From positions 1 through 64,000 of the forward strand of contig VLTN01000005.1 in the NCBI GenBank assembly GCA_008330645.1: 64,000 nucleotides of DNA. The letters run 5' to 3'. Source of the stretch: Cafeteria roenbergensis. Its lineage: Eukaryota; Sar; Bigyra; Bicosoecida; Cafeteriaceae. Below the pieces are notes generated by a model. That model saw only the letters and a list, made by a program, of their open reading frames with translations, searched no databases and was not told where the DNA came from. A program made the translations under genes and the position numbers. Shown piece by piece: positions 1 through 9,077 of the stretch. Numbering within the stretch: position 1 is the stretch's first letter; the number at the start of each line of letters is the position of its first letter.

Positions 1-1326
1 ACGAGCCTCCTCCTCAGCCTTCAAACGAGCCTCCTCCTCAGCCTTCAAACGAGCCTCCTCTCAGCCTTCAAACGAGCCTCCTCCTCAGCCTTCAAACGAG
101 CCTCCTCCTCAGCCTTCAACCGAGCCTCCGCCTCAGCCTTCAAACGAGCCTCCTCCTCGGCCTTCAACCGAGCCTCCTCCTCAGCCTTCAAACGAGCCTC
201 CTCCTCGGCCTTCAAACGAGCCTCCTCCTCAGCCTTCAAACGAGCCTCCTCCTCAGCCTTCAAACGAGCCTCCTCCTCAGCCTTCAAACGAGCCTCCTCC
301 TCAGCCTTCAAACGAGCCTCCTCCTCAGCCTTCAACCGAGCCTCCTCCTCAGCCTTCAAACGAGCCTCCTCCTCAGCCTTCAAACGAGCCTCCTCCTCAG
401 CCTTCAAACGAGCCTCCTCCTCAGCCTTCAAACGAGCCTCCTCCTCAGCCTTCAAACGAGCCTCCTCCTCGGCCTTCAAACGAGCCTCCTCCTCAGCCTT
501 CAAACGAGCCTCCTCCTCAGCCTTCAAACGAGCCTCCTCCTCGGCCTTCAAACGAGCCTCCTCCTCAGCCTTCAAACGAGCCTCCTCCTCAGCCTTCAAA
601 CGAGCCTCCTCCTCAGCCTTCAACCGAGCCTCCTCCTCAGCCTTCAAACGAGCCTCCTCCTCGGCCTTCAAACGAGCCTCCTCCTCAGCCTTCGAACGAG
701 CCTCCTCCTCGGCCTTCAAACGAGCCTCCTCCTCAGCCTTCGAACGAGCCTCCTCCTCGGCCTTCAAACGAGCCTCCTCCTCAGCCTTCAAACGAGCCTC
801 CTCCTCAGCCTTCGACCGAGCCTCCTCCTCAGCCTTCAAACGAGCCTCCTCCTCAGCCTTCAAGCGAGCCTCCTCCTCAGCCTTCAAACGAGCCTCCTCC
901 TCAGCCTTCAAACGAGCCTCCTCCTCAGCCTTCAAACGAGCCTCCTCCTCAGCCTTCAAACGAGCCTCCTCCTCAGCCTTCAAACGAGCCTCCTCCTCAG
1001 CCTTCAAACGAGCCTCCTCCTCAGCCTTCAAACGAGCCTCCTCCTCAGCCTTCAAACGAGCCTCCTCCTCGGCCTTCAAACGAGCCTCCTCCTCAGCCTT
1101 CAACCGAGCCTCCTCCTCGGCCTTCGACCGAGCCTCCTCCTCAGCCTTCAAACGAGCCTCCTCCTCAGCCTTCAACCGAGCCTCCTCCTCGGCCTTCAAA
1201 CGAGCCTCCTCCTCAGCCTTCAAACGAGCCTCCTCCTCAGCCTTCAACCGAGCCTCCTCCTCAGCCTTCAAACGAGCCTCCTCCTCAGCCTTCAACCGAG
1301 CCTCCTCCTCGGCCTTCGACCGAGCC
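1..1326 (-). repeat. 24-bp tandem array encoding KAEEEARL octapeptides
   Basis: About 55 head-to-tail copies of a 24-base unit that reads KAEEEARL on the minus strand. Units are nearly identical in DNA. The recurring differences are an A/G change in the Ala codon region, a CAAA/CAAC change before the Arg codon, and a change that turns the Leu into Ser (KAEEEARS). The unit at about 50-72 is 23 bases instead of 24, which shifts the frame and yields a nominal stop near position 45. The array runs into the left edge. The period of eight with alternating acidic and basic residues predicts a long charged single alpha-helix or coiled coil. Such uniformity at DNA level implies recent expansion by unequal exchange or slippage. 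Confidence 0.97.
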
Positions 1327-3838
1327 TCGTCTTCCTGTGCTACGCCTGGGGACGTGGCCCCTGACCCAGGGGCAGCCGCCGGTCGCGAGCTCGGCTCGAT
1401 CGATGTTGCCTTCAGAGCCACGAGTCGCTTTTTGTAGGCGACGCGGACCATCCAACCCTTGACAAGATGGTGGATCGCCTGCGCAGCTGCAAATCGCATG
1501 TCTGCGTCGGACCTGGCAATGGCACTTCGCCACGCGCATTGGATCGTCACAGCGGCGGAGTGCGCTTGCGTCAACTCAGACCCCTGCTGAGACGCGAGCT
1601 TGGCATCAGCCGGCTTGGTGCTGCCGTCGGTGAGACAGGCGATGCCGGGCCACTTGAACGGCCTGGCTGGAATGCAAGGCGCGCCTGTGACCTTGGCCAC
1701 ACGGTGCCGCAGCGTGTTCAGGGGCACTTGCGAGAGCCTCACGACGGCTGCGCCAGGCCCGGCGTCGCTAGACCCGTCCGAGCGCAGCAGGCAGAGCAGC
1801 GTGGAGCCCGCCAGCGTGAGCGCTCGCGAGGCGCTGATGGCCACCGCAGGGGGAGGTATGACCGCAAAGTCCGCAATGTGCCAGCCCTTGGCAACACCCG
1901 TCCACTGCAGCACCGCAGCAGTTTCCGCAGACTTGCCCACTGATAGAATGTGGAGCGCGCGGGGCCCGATCGAGCAGATGGCGTCCTCGAACCCGGCGAT
2001 GGGCAGCCCGTCCGCTGAGCTTCCGTCTGGACACTGCTCGCCTGGCATGGTAATTGAGGCCCATGCAAGCACGCCAAGCGCGTGCTCTGTCCGCGACGCC
2101 TTCTCCTCGCTCGCGACATCGCTTGCCGAGCCAACCAGGCCGCTGGGGGCCAGGCCCTTGAGCTCCAGCTTGATTGTCCGCGCCACCTTGCCGGTCGCGT
2201 GCTCGGCCACCCACAGTCGGAAGCCCGGCCGTGCGCAGATGAGCAAGCGCTCGCCGGGGGCTGCAGAGGACGCGACGGCGTGGTCCTTGCTCCAGAGGGC
2301 ACCCATGGGGGCCTCCCGGGGCTTGGACCCGACGTTCCTGGCCGCAGGCTCGTCCGCGGGCGGGAGGACGGGCGCGGGGGCCGCCCCAGGCGGGATGTAA
2401 GTCGGCCGGAACGCGCGGGTCACAGAAACAACCGTCGTGGCGACCTCTGTTGAAATTGCCACAAGCTCGACATTGTCGGCGCGGCGAGACAGCCTGATTT
2501 GCCGAACAGGTGACGCTGGGTCGCACATATGAACGGGGCACGTGCGAGCCGCCTCCGGTGCAGCTGAAGCAGGCTGTGCTGCCGCGGCAGCCGCCGCCGG
2601 CTGCTTCCCCGGCGTTGCGGCACTGCTAGCCGCTGCCGGTCCGCTCAGCAGGCCCGTCGCCGCCCCCGCCTCAGGGCCTGGAGCGGCTGCTCGGCGCAGT
2701 CCGCCGAACAGCCCGCCGAGGCCGCGCGCGGCGGCGCCCAGCAGCGCGGTGGGGTTTGCCGCGGCTGCCACGCTGGCAGCTGCCGCTCGGCGCGCCTCCG
2801 CTTCCCTGAAGGCCCTTGAAGAGTGCGAGTGGCAGTGCAGGCTGGGGAGCGAGAGAGCTGGCAAGGCGGGCACAGGACCCACAGGCGCGGTGGCGTGCAC
2901 GCCCTGCGGCACGTGCGTGCACATGACCCCGCCCGATGAGTCTCCCGAGAACACTCGGGCTCCGCTGTAGCAGAATGTGATCGAAGATACAGACGTGCCA
3001 TGCTGCGCGACACATGTCCGACCAATCAGTGCCGGGGAGAGGCAGGGAGGGGGCAAAGGGGGAGCACGGAGGTGTGGCGGCTGGCATCGTGGCCGGGCGG
3101 CGCGCAGAATCGCCCGGCCCCGCGCCCTGGCCAATGCCAGTCGACTGCCCATACACCGGGCCGTTTCCTGGGGTGTGGCTGGCAGGCTTTGCTCACGTCG
3201 TGCACCGCCCCTGCGACAAAGAGGTCTTTGTGGGCGTCCGGCGCGAACACCTGCAGCACGAAGACGCGCCCAGACGACGTCCCCAACCCCGCAAGACGGG
3301 AGCAAGGGCTCAGGGCGATTGCGGTCACAGCTTCGCCGGCACGAGGTGACGGCAGCCTCGCCTTGCGGAGGTAGGCAGACGCGTCAGGGCCGTCTGCCTC
3401 GGCGGCGGCGTCGCGCACGCGGATGACGGCCACAGCGGCGTCCGAGGTCCTGCGGGACACACACGGAACCGCGAGGCCAGAGGCCCGGGCGTAAGCGCGT
3501 TGCAGCCGTGGCGCGCGCGGGCAGCAGGCTCGGTGCCACGGCAGCCTCCCTCCGCGCAAGGATTTGCCGCGGCGGCCGCGCTCTCGCCTTGCCTTCGCAC
3601 GGCCCCCCAGAGCCAGGCTCGCCGCGCCGTGCACGCGGCGGCATGGTTGGCGGGGATGCGGGTCTTTGCCGCGCTCCGGCTTGGCGGCCAAGTGGGGCGA
3701 TGGCAGTTCAACAAGGTGCAGCGCTCACCCGGCAACCATGTGGGTCCCGCAAGCGTCGATGCAATTGAAGGTTGGGCATGCAGCGGGTGGCAGGAAGGGC
3801 TCCGCGTGCAGCCACGGCCCCATGTCGGCCGTGGCCAT
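45..3838 (-). CDS. HPS5/TECPR2-type WD40 propeller protein with IQ motifs and KAEEEARL tail (3' end uncertain)
   Basis: Three exons fit: 3838-3729 (starting MATADMGPW), 3449-3197, and 3002 to the left edge. Introns are GT-AG (donors GTGAGC; acceptors CCGCAG and GCGCAG). The joined N-terminus reads ...[20 protein letters not shown]..., then [15 protein letters not shown], then [25 protein letters not shown] and ARPGFRLW. These match the N-terminal propeller of TECPR2 and HPS5 in order (VAVGSS, GTASGRVAVFQL, SITALAW, FSGDDKG, ASRPGLRLW). IQ-like helices follow ([14 protein letters not shown]), then the KAEEEARL array. A further intron near 2815-2920 is possible because that stretch is pyrimidine-rich on the coding strand. 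TECPR2 acts in autophagy and ER export, HPS5 in lysosome-related organelle biogenesis; which role applies here is not decidable. No tectonin repeats are visible. A one-base-short repeat unit near 60 sets the nominal stop, so the true end is probably outside the window. Confidence 0.75.
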
Positions 3839-4039
3839 GTCGGGCCGCCACGGGCGAGTGCCGCGCGCGGGGGAGGGGTCATCGGGCTCCGCCAGCTGGC
3901 CAGATGCTGGCCGGCCAGTTCGCTCATGGGCGTTGCGACCGCAGGCTCGTCGCTGCGCGAACGGCACAGCGCGCGCGCAGCCAAGGCGGCTGGCCCTGGT
4001 GCCTCGGTGCGTTTGACACTGCAGAAGGCGCGTCCGGAA
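3839..4039. promoter_or_regulatory. Divergent promoter between propeller gene and EF-hand/WD40 gene
   Basis: About 200 bases separate the two start codons (minus ATG at 3838, plus ATG at 4040). No TATA box is visible. The spacing suggests one shared bidirectional promoter. This is inferred from layout only. Confidence 0.5.
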
Positions 4040-7000
4040 ATGGCGGCAGGGTTGCCCTCAACGGGCCCGCCGGCGCCCGAGCGGGCGGCCAGGCTCCGGC
4101 CGCCGCTCTCGCCGCGCACAAAGCTGTTCCAGACGCAGCAGTTTGACCTGCTCAAGGCGCTCGACATTGTGCTGCTGAACATCAGCGCGGAGACTGCGCG
4201 GCAGCAGCTGCGGGAAGACTTTCGCCGGGCGGGCGACACTCTGAGCAAGGAGGAGTTCATTGCCGCTGTGCTGCGCATCCTGCCGGCCGAGCTGCAGTTT
4301 CGGTCTCCGGCGGGCATGGGCGACGGCATGGAAAACGCGGCGCTCAATGTGGGGGAGCGGCTGTCGCTGGAGAAGCGGCGCGCCGTGGCAGCGAGCCTCG
4401 TTGACAGGGTGGACACTGACGGAGACGAGCACATCGACTGGGAGGAGATGTCGGCGTTTATCCTCTACCAGAGCGCGGTGGTGACCCAAAGCGACTTCAG
4501 CGTGGGCCGGATTCTGCCGTACAGGCCGCTGAGCGAGGGCGGAGCTGTGGGCGAAGCGCAGTCGGGCGCCAACGCTGCCAAGGAGCGCGAGGGCTTCATC
4601 ACGACGGACCACGCCAAAGCGCGGCTCACGGAGGTCATGGCGAAGCGCCAAGCGACGCTGCGCCGCCCCATCGAGTGGGGGTCCCTCACCCGCGCGCTTC
4701 GGCCGCACCCGGCGGCAGAGGTGGCAAAAGCCGCCGACGCGCTTGCAAGGGAGCAGCGACGAGCCGCTGCGGCCGCGGTCGGGCTCAACTCGGTCGGCTA
4801 CTCCCCCACCACGCGCGCGGGCCCTTTCAACCGCAGCGGCGTCCACAACGGCGTGTCGCTGCTCAAGTACATCCCGGAGGCCGACCTGCTCGCCGCCGTT
4901 GAACCCAAGAGCGTGGGCCTGCGCCTGCTCCACCCAGACGACCTCTCAGAGGCGGCGGTCATCACCGGCGGCGGCCGAGCCATCGAGGCCGTCTCCTCCT
5001 TCGTCTCGCGCGCCGGCTCTCTCGACCACCCGTACCTCGTGACGTCATCCGCAAGCGCAGCGATTTCCATCATCGACCTCAGCAACAGCTCTGCGCGGTT
5101 TGAAACGGTCAACTCGTGGCCGACGCCCGACTCCCAGCAGAGCCTGATGTACACATACCGCTACAACCTGCTCTTCTCGGGGTCCTCCTCTGAGGGCGCG
5201 GTGCACGCGTGGAACGTGCAAACGGGGAAGATGCTTGCGACGATGCGCGGCCACTCGGACATGTGCACCGGCATTGCGGATCTGGCCGGGGAAGACCGCA
5301 TCGCCAGTTGCTCCCACGACAAGACCGTCCGGGTGTGGGACGTGACCACCTGCAGGTGCGACACGGTGCTGACCGGGCACGTGCGCGGCCTTTGCGCGGT
5401 CGACGTCTACGAGGACCGGGGCTTGCTGGTGACAGGGAGTTACGACCATACGGCGCGCGTGTGGTCGCCCCGCGTGTCCAAGGCGGTCATGGTTCTGGAC
5501 GCCCACGCCACGCCGCTGGTCGGGGTGTCCTGCGTGCCAGACACGTCCGAGGTTGTGACTGCCTCTGTCGACGGCGACGTCTGTGTCTGGGACATGCGGT
5601 CGCCGCGCGCCCCCGTTCACAAGTTCTCCGTTCTCGAGGCGGCTGGCGAAGACACCGACCCCGCTTCGGACGCGGAGGTCACCCCCATGACGGCCTTTGC
5701 CATGTGCTTGCGACGCCGGCCCAAGAGCTCGGACGCCAAGGCGGAGGTCCGCACCACTGGCGCCGCGCCGTACCGCGAGAGGGGCACGCCCTTCACCCGC
5801 AAGATGCCCCGGCGGTCGCCGGCCGGGTCCTTCCAGGTGCCTCTGCTGCCGGAGGACGTCGGCCTGAGCGCCAAGGGAACGCCGAGCGTCGTGGTGACGT
5901 CCGAAGCGGCCATGGACCCGGTGGCAGCCGCAGCGGCCGCGCTCGCCAGCGCGCGCCGCGCAATGGCCGCGGCTGGCGACGAGTCCGCACGGGGCGACAC
6001 CCAAGGCGCGGACAAGGCTGGCAGCCGCAAAGAGCCCAAGGCGGGCAAGGGCCTGCTGAAGCCCCGGCGCGCCGGGGAGGACGGCCGGCTCGACCACGAG
6101 GCCATGGCGCGCCGCCCGCGGCAGGTGGAGGTGGCCGAGCGGCAGGTGCAGCAGCTCGTGTTCGGGATCAAGACGCTCCACAGCTTCACGCAGCGCGAGT
6201 CGCCGGAGCTGCTTGAGAACTCGCACAAGGAACCCATCGTGGCCGTGGGCTACAGCCCGCTAAACAACACCATCCTGTCGGCCGCTGGCCCCAGCGTGCG
6301 CGTGTGGAGCGCGCTGGTGGGCGTGCTCACGGGAGTGTTCGAGGACGTGGCTGGCGAGGGAGAGACCATCGCCTCGATGCTCATGGACCCGCGCGGCGTC
6401 ACGTTTGTGCTCGGCACGGAGAGCGGCAGGGTGCGGCTCCACAACGCTACGTCGGGGCACTGCCTCCGCGAGCTCTCCTCGCACCACTCGGTCGTGCCCG
6501 CGCTGGCTTGGTTTGGGCGCGCAGTGGTGTCGGGCGGGTGGGACGGTCGGGTGCTGCTGCACTCGCTGCGCGAGACTCCAGGCTTGCAGCCCGACAAGCA
6601 CACGGAGATCGGCCGGGCGGGCGGCCACAGCGGCAGGGTGACATGTTTGGCGGCGTCGGACAACCTGGGCCTCATCGTGACCGGCGGCACGGACTCCACC
6701 GTGCGCGTTTACAACGCGTCGACGAGCCAGCTGGAGAAGCGCTTGCGCCACAACGGGATGATCACGGCCGTATCCATCCTCCCTGAGATGGGCTTGATCG
6801 TGTCGACGGACATATCCGGGACGCTCTTCGTCTGGGCCATTAAGTCCGGAGGCGCCCGCTACCAGCTCGCCGCGGCCTTCCGGCACCGGCCCATCGAGTG
6901 GCTGGACCGAACGAAGCTGCTTCGCCAGCTGGCCCGGCGCGTGCGCATCAACCAGCAGAAGCGAAAGAGCCGGATGCGCTTCGTGCTGGGGATCAAGGAC

Positions 7001-8887
7001 CCCGCGGGCGACGGCAAGGCCGACCCCGGGGATGCCAAGTCGCCGGGGGGTGCCGCAGCGGCAGGGGCCCGCCCGGGCAAGAAGCTTGCGATGGAAGGGC
7101 TCTCCCCTCGCAGACAGGCCCGCGCGCAGCAGCGCCGCGAGATGGACGACATTCTCCGCCTCCACGACAGCATCTCCGCGTCCCGAGCCAAGGCGCGCGA
7201 CGCCCCTTCGCTCGCGGAGCGCATGTTCCGCGGCGAGCACGGAGCCATGGACGAGTTCCGCAAGCTCCAGGAGGCAAAGCGCCTTGGGCCCAAGCGGGGC
7301 GCGGTGCGGCTACGGTCCTCGATCCTTCTTGGAGCCGGCGTTCGTAGCATGGGCACGGGGTCTGCGACTTCGTCCGGCGCCACCTCGCCGGCCCTCACGA
7401 ATGGCGCCCTGGGGTCGAGCGCGGCTGCGACTCCCTTCTCGGCGGCGGCAACGGCCGGGTTCGGGTCGCCGACGGGCGCCTCACAGGGGCTCCCTGAGAG
7501 CCTCGCGGCGTCGCCAGTGGCGCCGTCCGCGCCCTCCGCGGCCAGCGGGGCTGGGTTCTCCGGCACTGACCTCGGGTCTCCTTCATCGGAGCAGCTGGAA
7601 GCCGCCAAGCTTGACGAGACGCTGCGGAAGTGGGCTGACTGCGCGCAGGTTCTCAGCATTCACTTTGATCTGGACGACTGCTCCCTCTACACCACCGACG
7701 ACGAAGGCTGGCTCACCAGCTGGGACCTGAAAGAGCTGTTCAAAGCCATCGAGGTCCAGTCCCTGCGCAGCGCGATGCTCGCGGGGGTGGATACTCGGAC
7801 CGTCAAGCGGCGCCTCAGCGTGGGGATGACCGACGCGGACGTGATGTCGGCTGCCGCGGCGGCGGCCGGTGGTCGTGGCGCCGCAGCTGCCGAGTACGCT
7901 GCCACCGCCAAGGCGCGAGCCAAGGCCAAGGCGGAGGCGGCTGCCAAGGCCAAAGCCGAGGCCGAGGCCAAGGGCGGCGCTGGCGCGGGGGAGAAGAGCG
8001 AGAAGCCAGCGAAGCGGCACACCATGGTGAACATCCTCAACGCCTCCAAGCTGGGGGCGTTCGACAAGGTGCGCCAGCCTGTGCTGCCTGAGGGCACGCC
8101 CACGCCCATCGTCATCGCGTCGGGCTTGCTCAGGGTCAACTGGCGGTCGCTGGTGCACACCGAGGCCGTCACGGGTCTCTCCGTTATCCGAAACCCGCAC
8201 ATGCCCGAGACCGTCATCACGGGCGGGTTCGACCGCTGCGTGCGAGGGACGGATGCGGCAGACGGCACGATGATTGGCAGGCTCTGCCAGAAGCTGACGC
8301 GGACCGGGGTGAACCCGCACTGGCAGATGGACGTGGACTGTGAGTCGTGGAGGTCGGAAGCGAGCGCAGCAGCGGAGGCAGCGGTGGCGGCAGCGGACGC
8401 AACCGTCGCTGCCTCCATGGACAGCCTCTCCGGCGTGGACAGGTACCAGCCCCATCCTCGGTCTCGTGCCAGCTCATCGCACGACTGGGGCGCCTCCGCG
8501 ACGGGCGTGAGGGGCGGCGGCTCCGGCGCGGGCGAGCGAACTTCGTCGGGCGCCCCTCCTCCTCCCCGGCACCCGCCCAAGTCGGCACCCGACATGGACG
8601 ACTCGTACTCCGCGTTGCCGTCGGCCGCGGCTGGCGAGCCACAGGACGCGCAGGAGGGGCCGAGCGGCCAAAAGGATGTGGTGTCTCGCGCCGCAGCGGC
8701 GGTCCCTCTGGACGACGAGCTGCGGTTCAGCCTGCGCCCCGAGGCCAAGAGCGCCTCCAGCCCTGTGCGGTCACGCGTAGCAAACGCCCTTCGGCAGGTG
8801 CTGGAGGGGGAAGCGGAGGAGCCTCCCCCCGCCAAGTCCAGGGTGCCGCTTGGCAGCCGTTCGCGCACCGCGAGCAGTCGGCGGTGA
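4040..8887 (+). CDS. EF-hand and multi-WD40 protein (WDR49/WDR64/EFCAB8-like)
   Basis: Intronless frame of 1615 residues. ATG 4040 (MAAGLPSTG) is the first ATG just before the conserved part; the frame stays open upstream only through non-ATG codons. Residues about 30-145 form an EF-hand pair; the second loop is canonical (DTDGDEHIDWEE, about 125-136). A first WD40 group lies at about 380-530 (GHSDMCTGIADLAG, DKTVRVWD, DHTARVWS, GDVCVWD). A second lies at about 725-935 (SVRVWSA, GGTDSTVRVYNAST, TLFVWAI), and a last blade-like stretch at about 1365-1430 (TGGFDRCVRGTD). Long Ala/Ser/Lys-rich linkers separate them, including a KAKAEAEAK helix. EF-hand plus two-propeller proteins of the WDR49/WDR64 kind are commonly linked to cilia, so an axonemal calcium-responsive scaffold is plausible. 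Subfamily assignment is by architecture. Confidence 0.82.
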   Translation: MAAGLPSTGPPAPERAARLRPPLSPRTKLFQTQQFDLLKALDIVLLNISAETARQQLREDFRRAGDTLSKEEFIAAVLRILPAELQFRSPAGMGDGMENAALNVGERLSLEKRRAVAASLVDRVDTDGDEHIDWEEMSAFILYQSAVVTQSDFSVGRILPYRPLSEGGAVGEAQSGANAAKEREGFITTDHAKARLTEVMAKRQATLRRPIEWGSLTRALRPHPAAEVAKAADALAREQRRAAAAAVGLNSVGYSPTTRAGPFNRSGVHNGVSLLKYIPEADLLAAVEPKSVGLRLLHPDDLSEAAVITGGGRAIEAVSSFVSRAGSLDHPYLVTSSASAAISIIDLSNSSARFETVNSWPTPDSQQSLMYTYRYNLLFSGSSSEGAVHAWNVQTGKMLATMRGHSDMCTGIADLAGEDRIASCSHDKTVRVWDVTTCRCDTVLTGHVRGLCAVDVYEDRGLLVTGSYDHTARVWSPRVSKAVMVLDAHATPLVGVSCVPDTSEVVTASVDGDVCVWDMRSPRAPVHKFSVLEAAGEDTDPASDAEVTPMTAFAMCLRRRPKSSDAKAEVRTTGAAPYRERGTPFTRKMPRRSPAGSFQVPLLPEDVGLSAKGTPSVVVTSEAAMDPVAAAAAALASARRAMAAAGDESARGDTQGADKAGSRKEPKAGKGLLKPRRAGEDGRLDHEAMARRPRQVEVAERQVQQLVFGIKTLHSFTQRESPELLENSHKEPIVAVGYSPLNNTILSAAGPSVRVWSALVGVLTGVFEDVAGEGETIASMLMDPRGVTFVLGTESGRVRLHNATSGHCLRELSSHHSVVPALAWFGRAVVSGGWDGRVLLHSLRETPGLQPDKHTEIGRAGGHSGRVTCLAASDNLGLIVTGGTDSTVRVYNASTSQLEKRLRHNGMITAVSILPEMGLIVSTDISGTLFVWAIKSGGARYQLAAAFRHRPIEWLDRTKLLRQLARRVRINQQKRKSRMRFVLGIKDPAGDGKADPGDAKSPGGAAAAGARPGKKLAMEGLSPRRQARAQQRREMDDILRLHDSISASRAKARDAPSLAERMFRGEHGAMDEFRKLQEAKRLGPKRGAVRLRSSILLGAGVRSMGTGSATSSGATSPALTNGALGSSAAATPFSAAATAGFGSPTGASQGLPESLAASPVAPSAPSAASGAGFSGTDLGSPSSEQLEAAKLDETLRKWADCAQVLSIHFDLDDCSLYTTDDEGWLTSWDLKELFKAIEVQSLRSAMLAGVDTRTVKRRLSVGMTDADVMSAAAAAAGGRGAAAAEYAATAKARAKAKAEAAAKAKAEAEAKGGAGAGEKSEKPAKRHTMVNILNASKLGAFDKVRQPVLPEGTPTPIVIASGLLRVNWRSLVHTEAVTGLSVIRNPHMPETVITGGFDRCVRGTDAADGTMIGRLCQKLTRTGVNPHWQMDVDCESWRSEASAAAEAAVAAADATVAASMDSLSGVDRYQPHPRSRASSSHDWGASATGVRGGGSGAGERTSSGAPPPPRHPPKSAPDMDDSYSALPSAAAGEPQDAQEGPSGQKDVVSRAAAAVPLDDELRFSLRPEAKSASSPVRSRVANALRQVLEGEAEEPPPAKSRVPLGSRSRTASSRR

Positions 8888-9077
8888 CTCCGTCATTGTT
8901 TCTGTTGAGCTTGCCGCTGCAGCGCCACGAGCAGCGCGTTGCGTGGTGAGAGAGATGCTTGTTGAGTGGCGATTGGCAGCGACGGGCAAATAGCCGCCTT
9001 CACGCGCTGGGGAGGTTGCAACCAGGCGAGACATTGCGGAAAGACCATTGCTGGAACGCCGGCTGCCGGGCCCGGCG

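Noticed and set aside
1-1326. CRISPR-like or centromeric satellite interpretation of the 24-bp array
   Set aside because: There are no spacers; the unit is a multiple of three and encodes a continuous helix in frame with an upstream gene.
3003-3305. Unspliced N-terminus of the KAEEEARL-array frame
   Set aside because: It lies in an intron; splicing to 3197-3449 gives a protein that aligns with TECPR2 across the junction.
3500-4039. 5' extension of the EF-hand/WD40 frame
   Set aside because: It begins at a TTG codon, is low-complexity, and overlaps exon 1 of the opposite-strand propeller gene. ATG 4040 directly precedes the conserved part.
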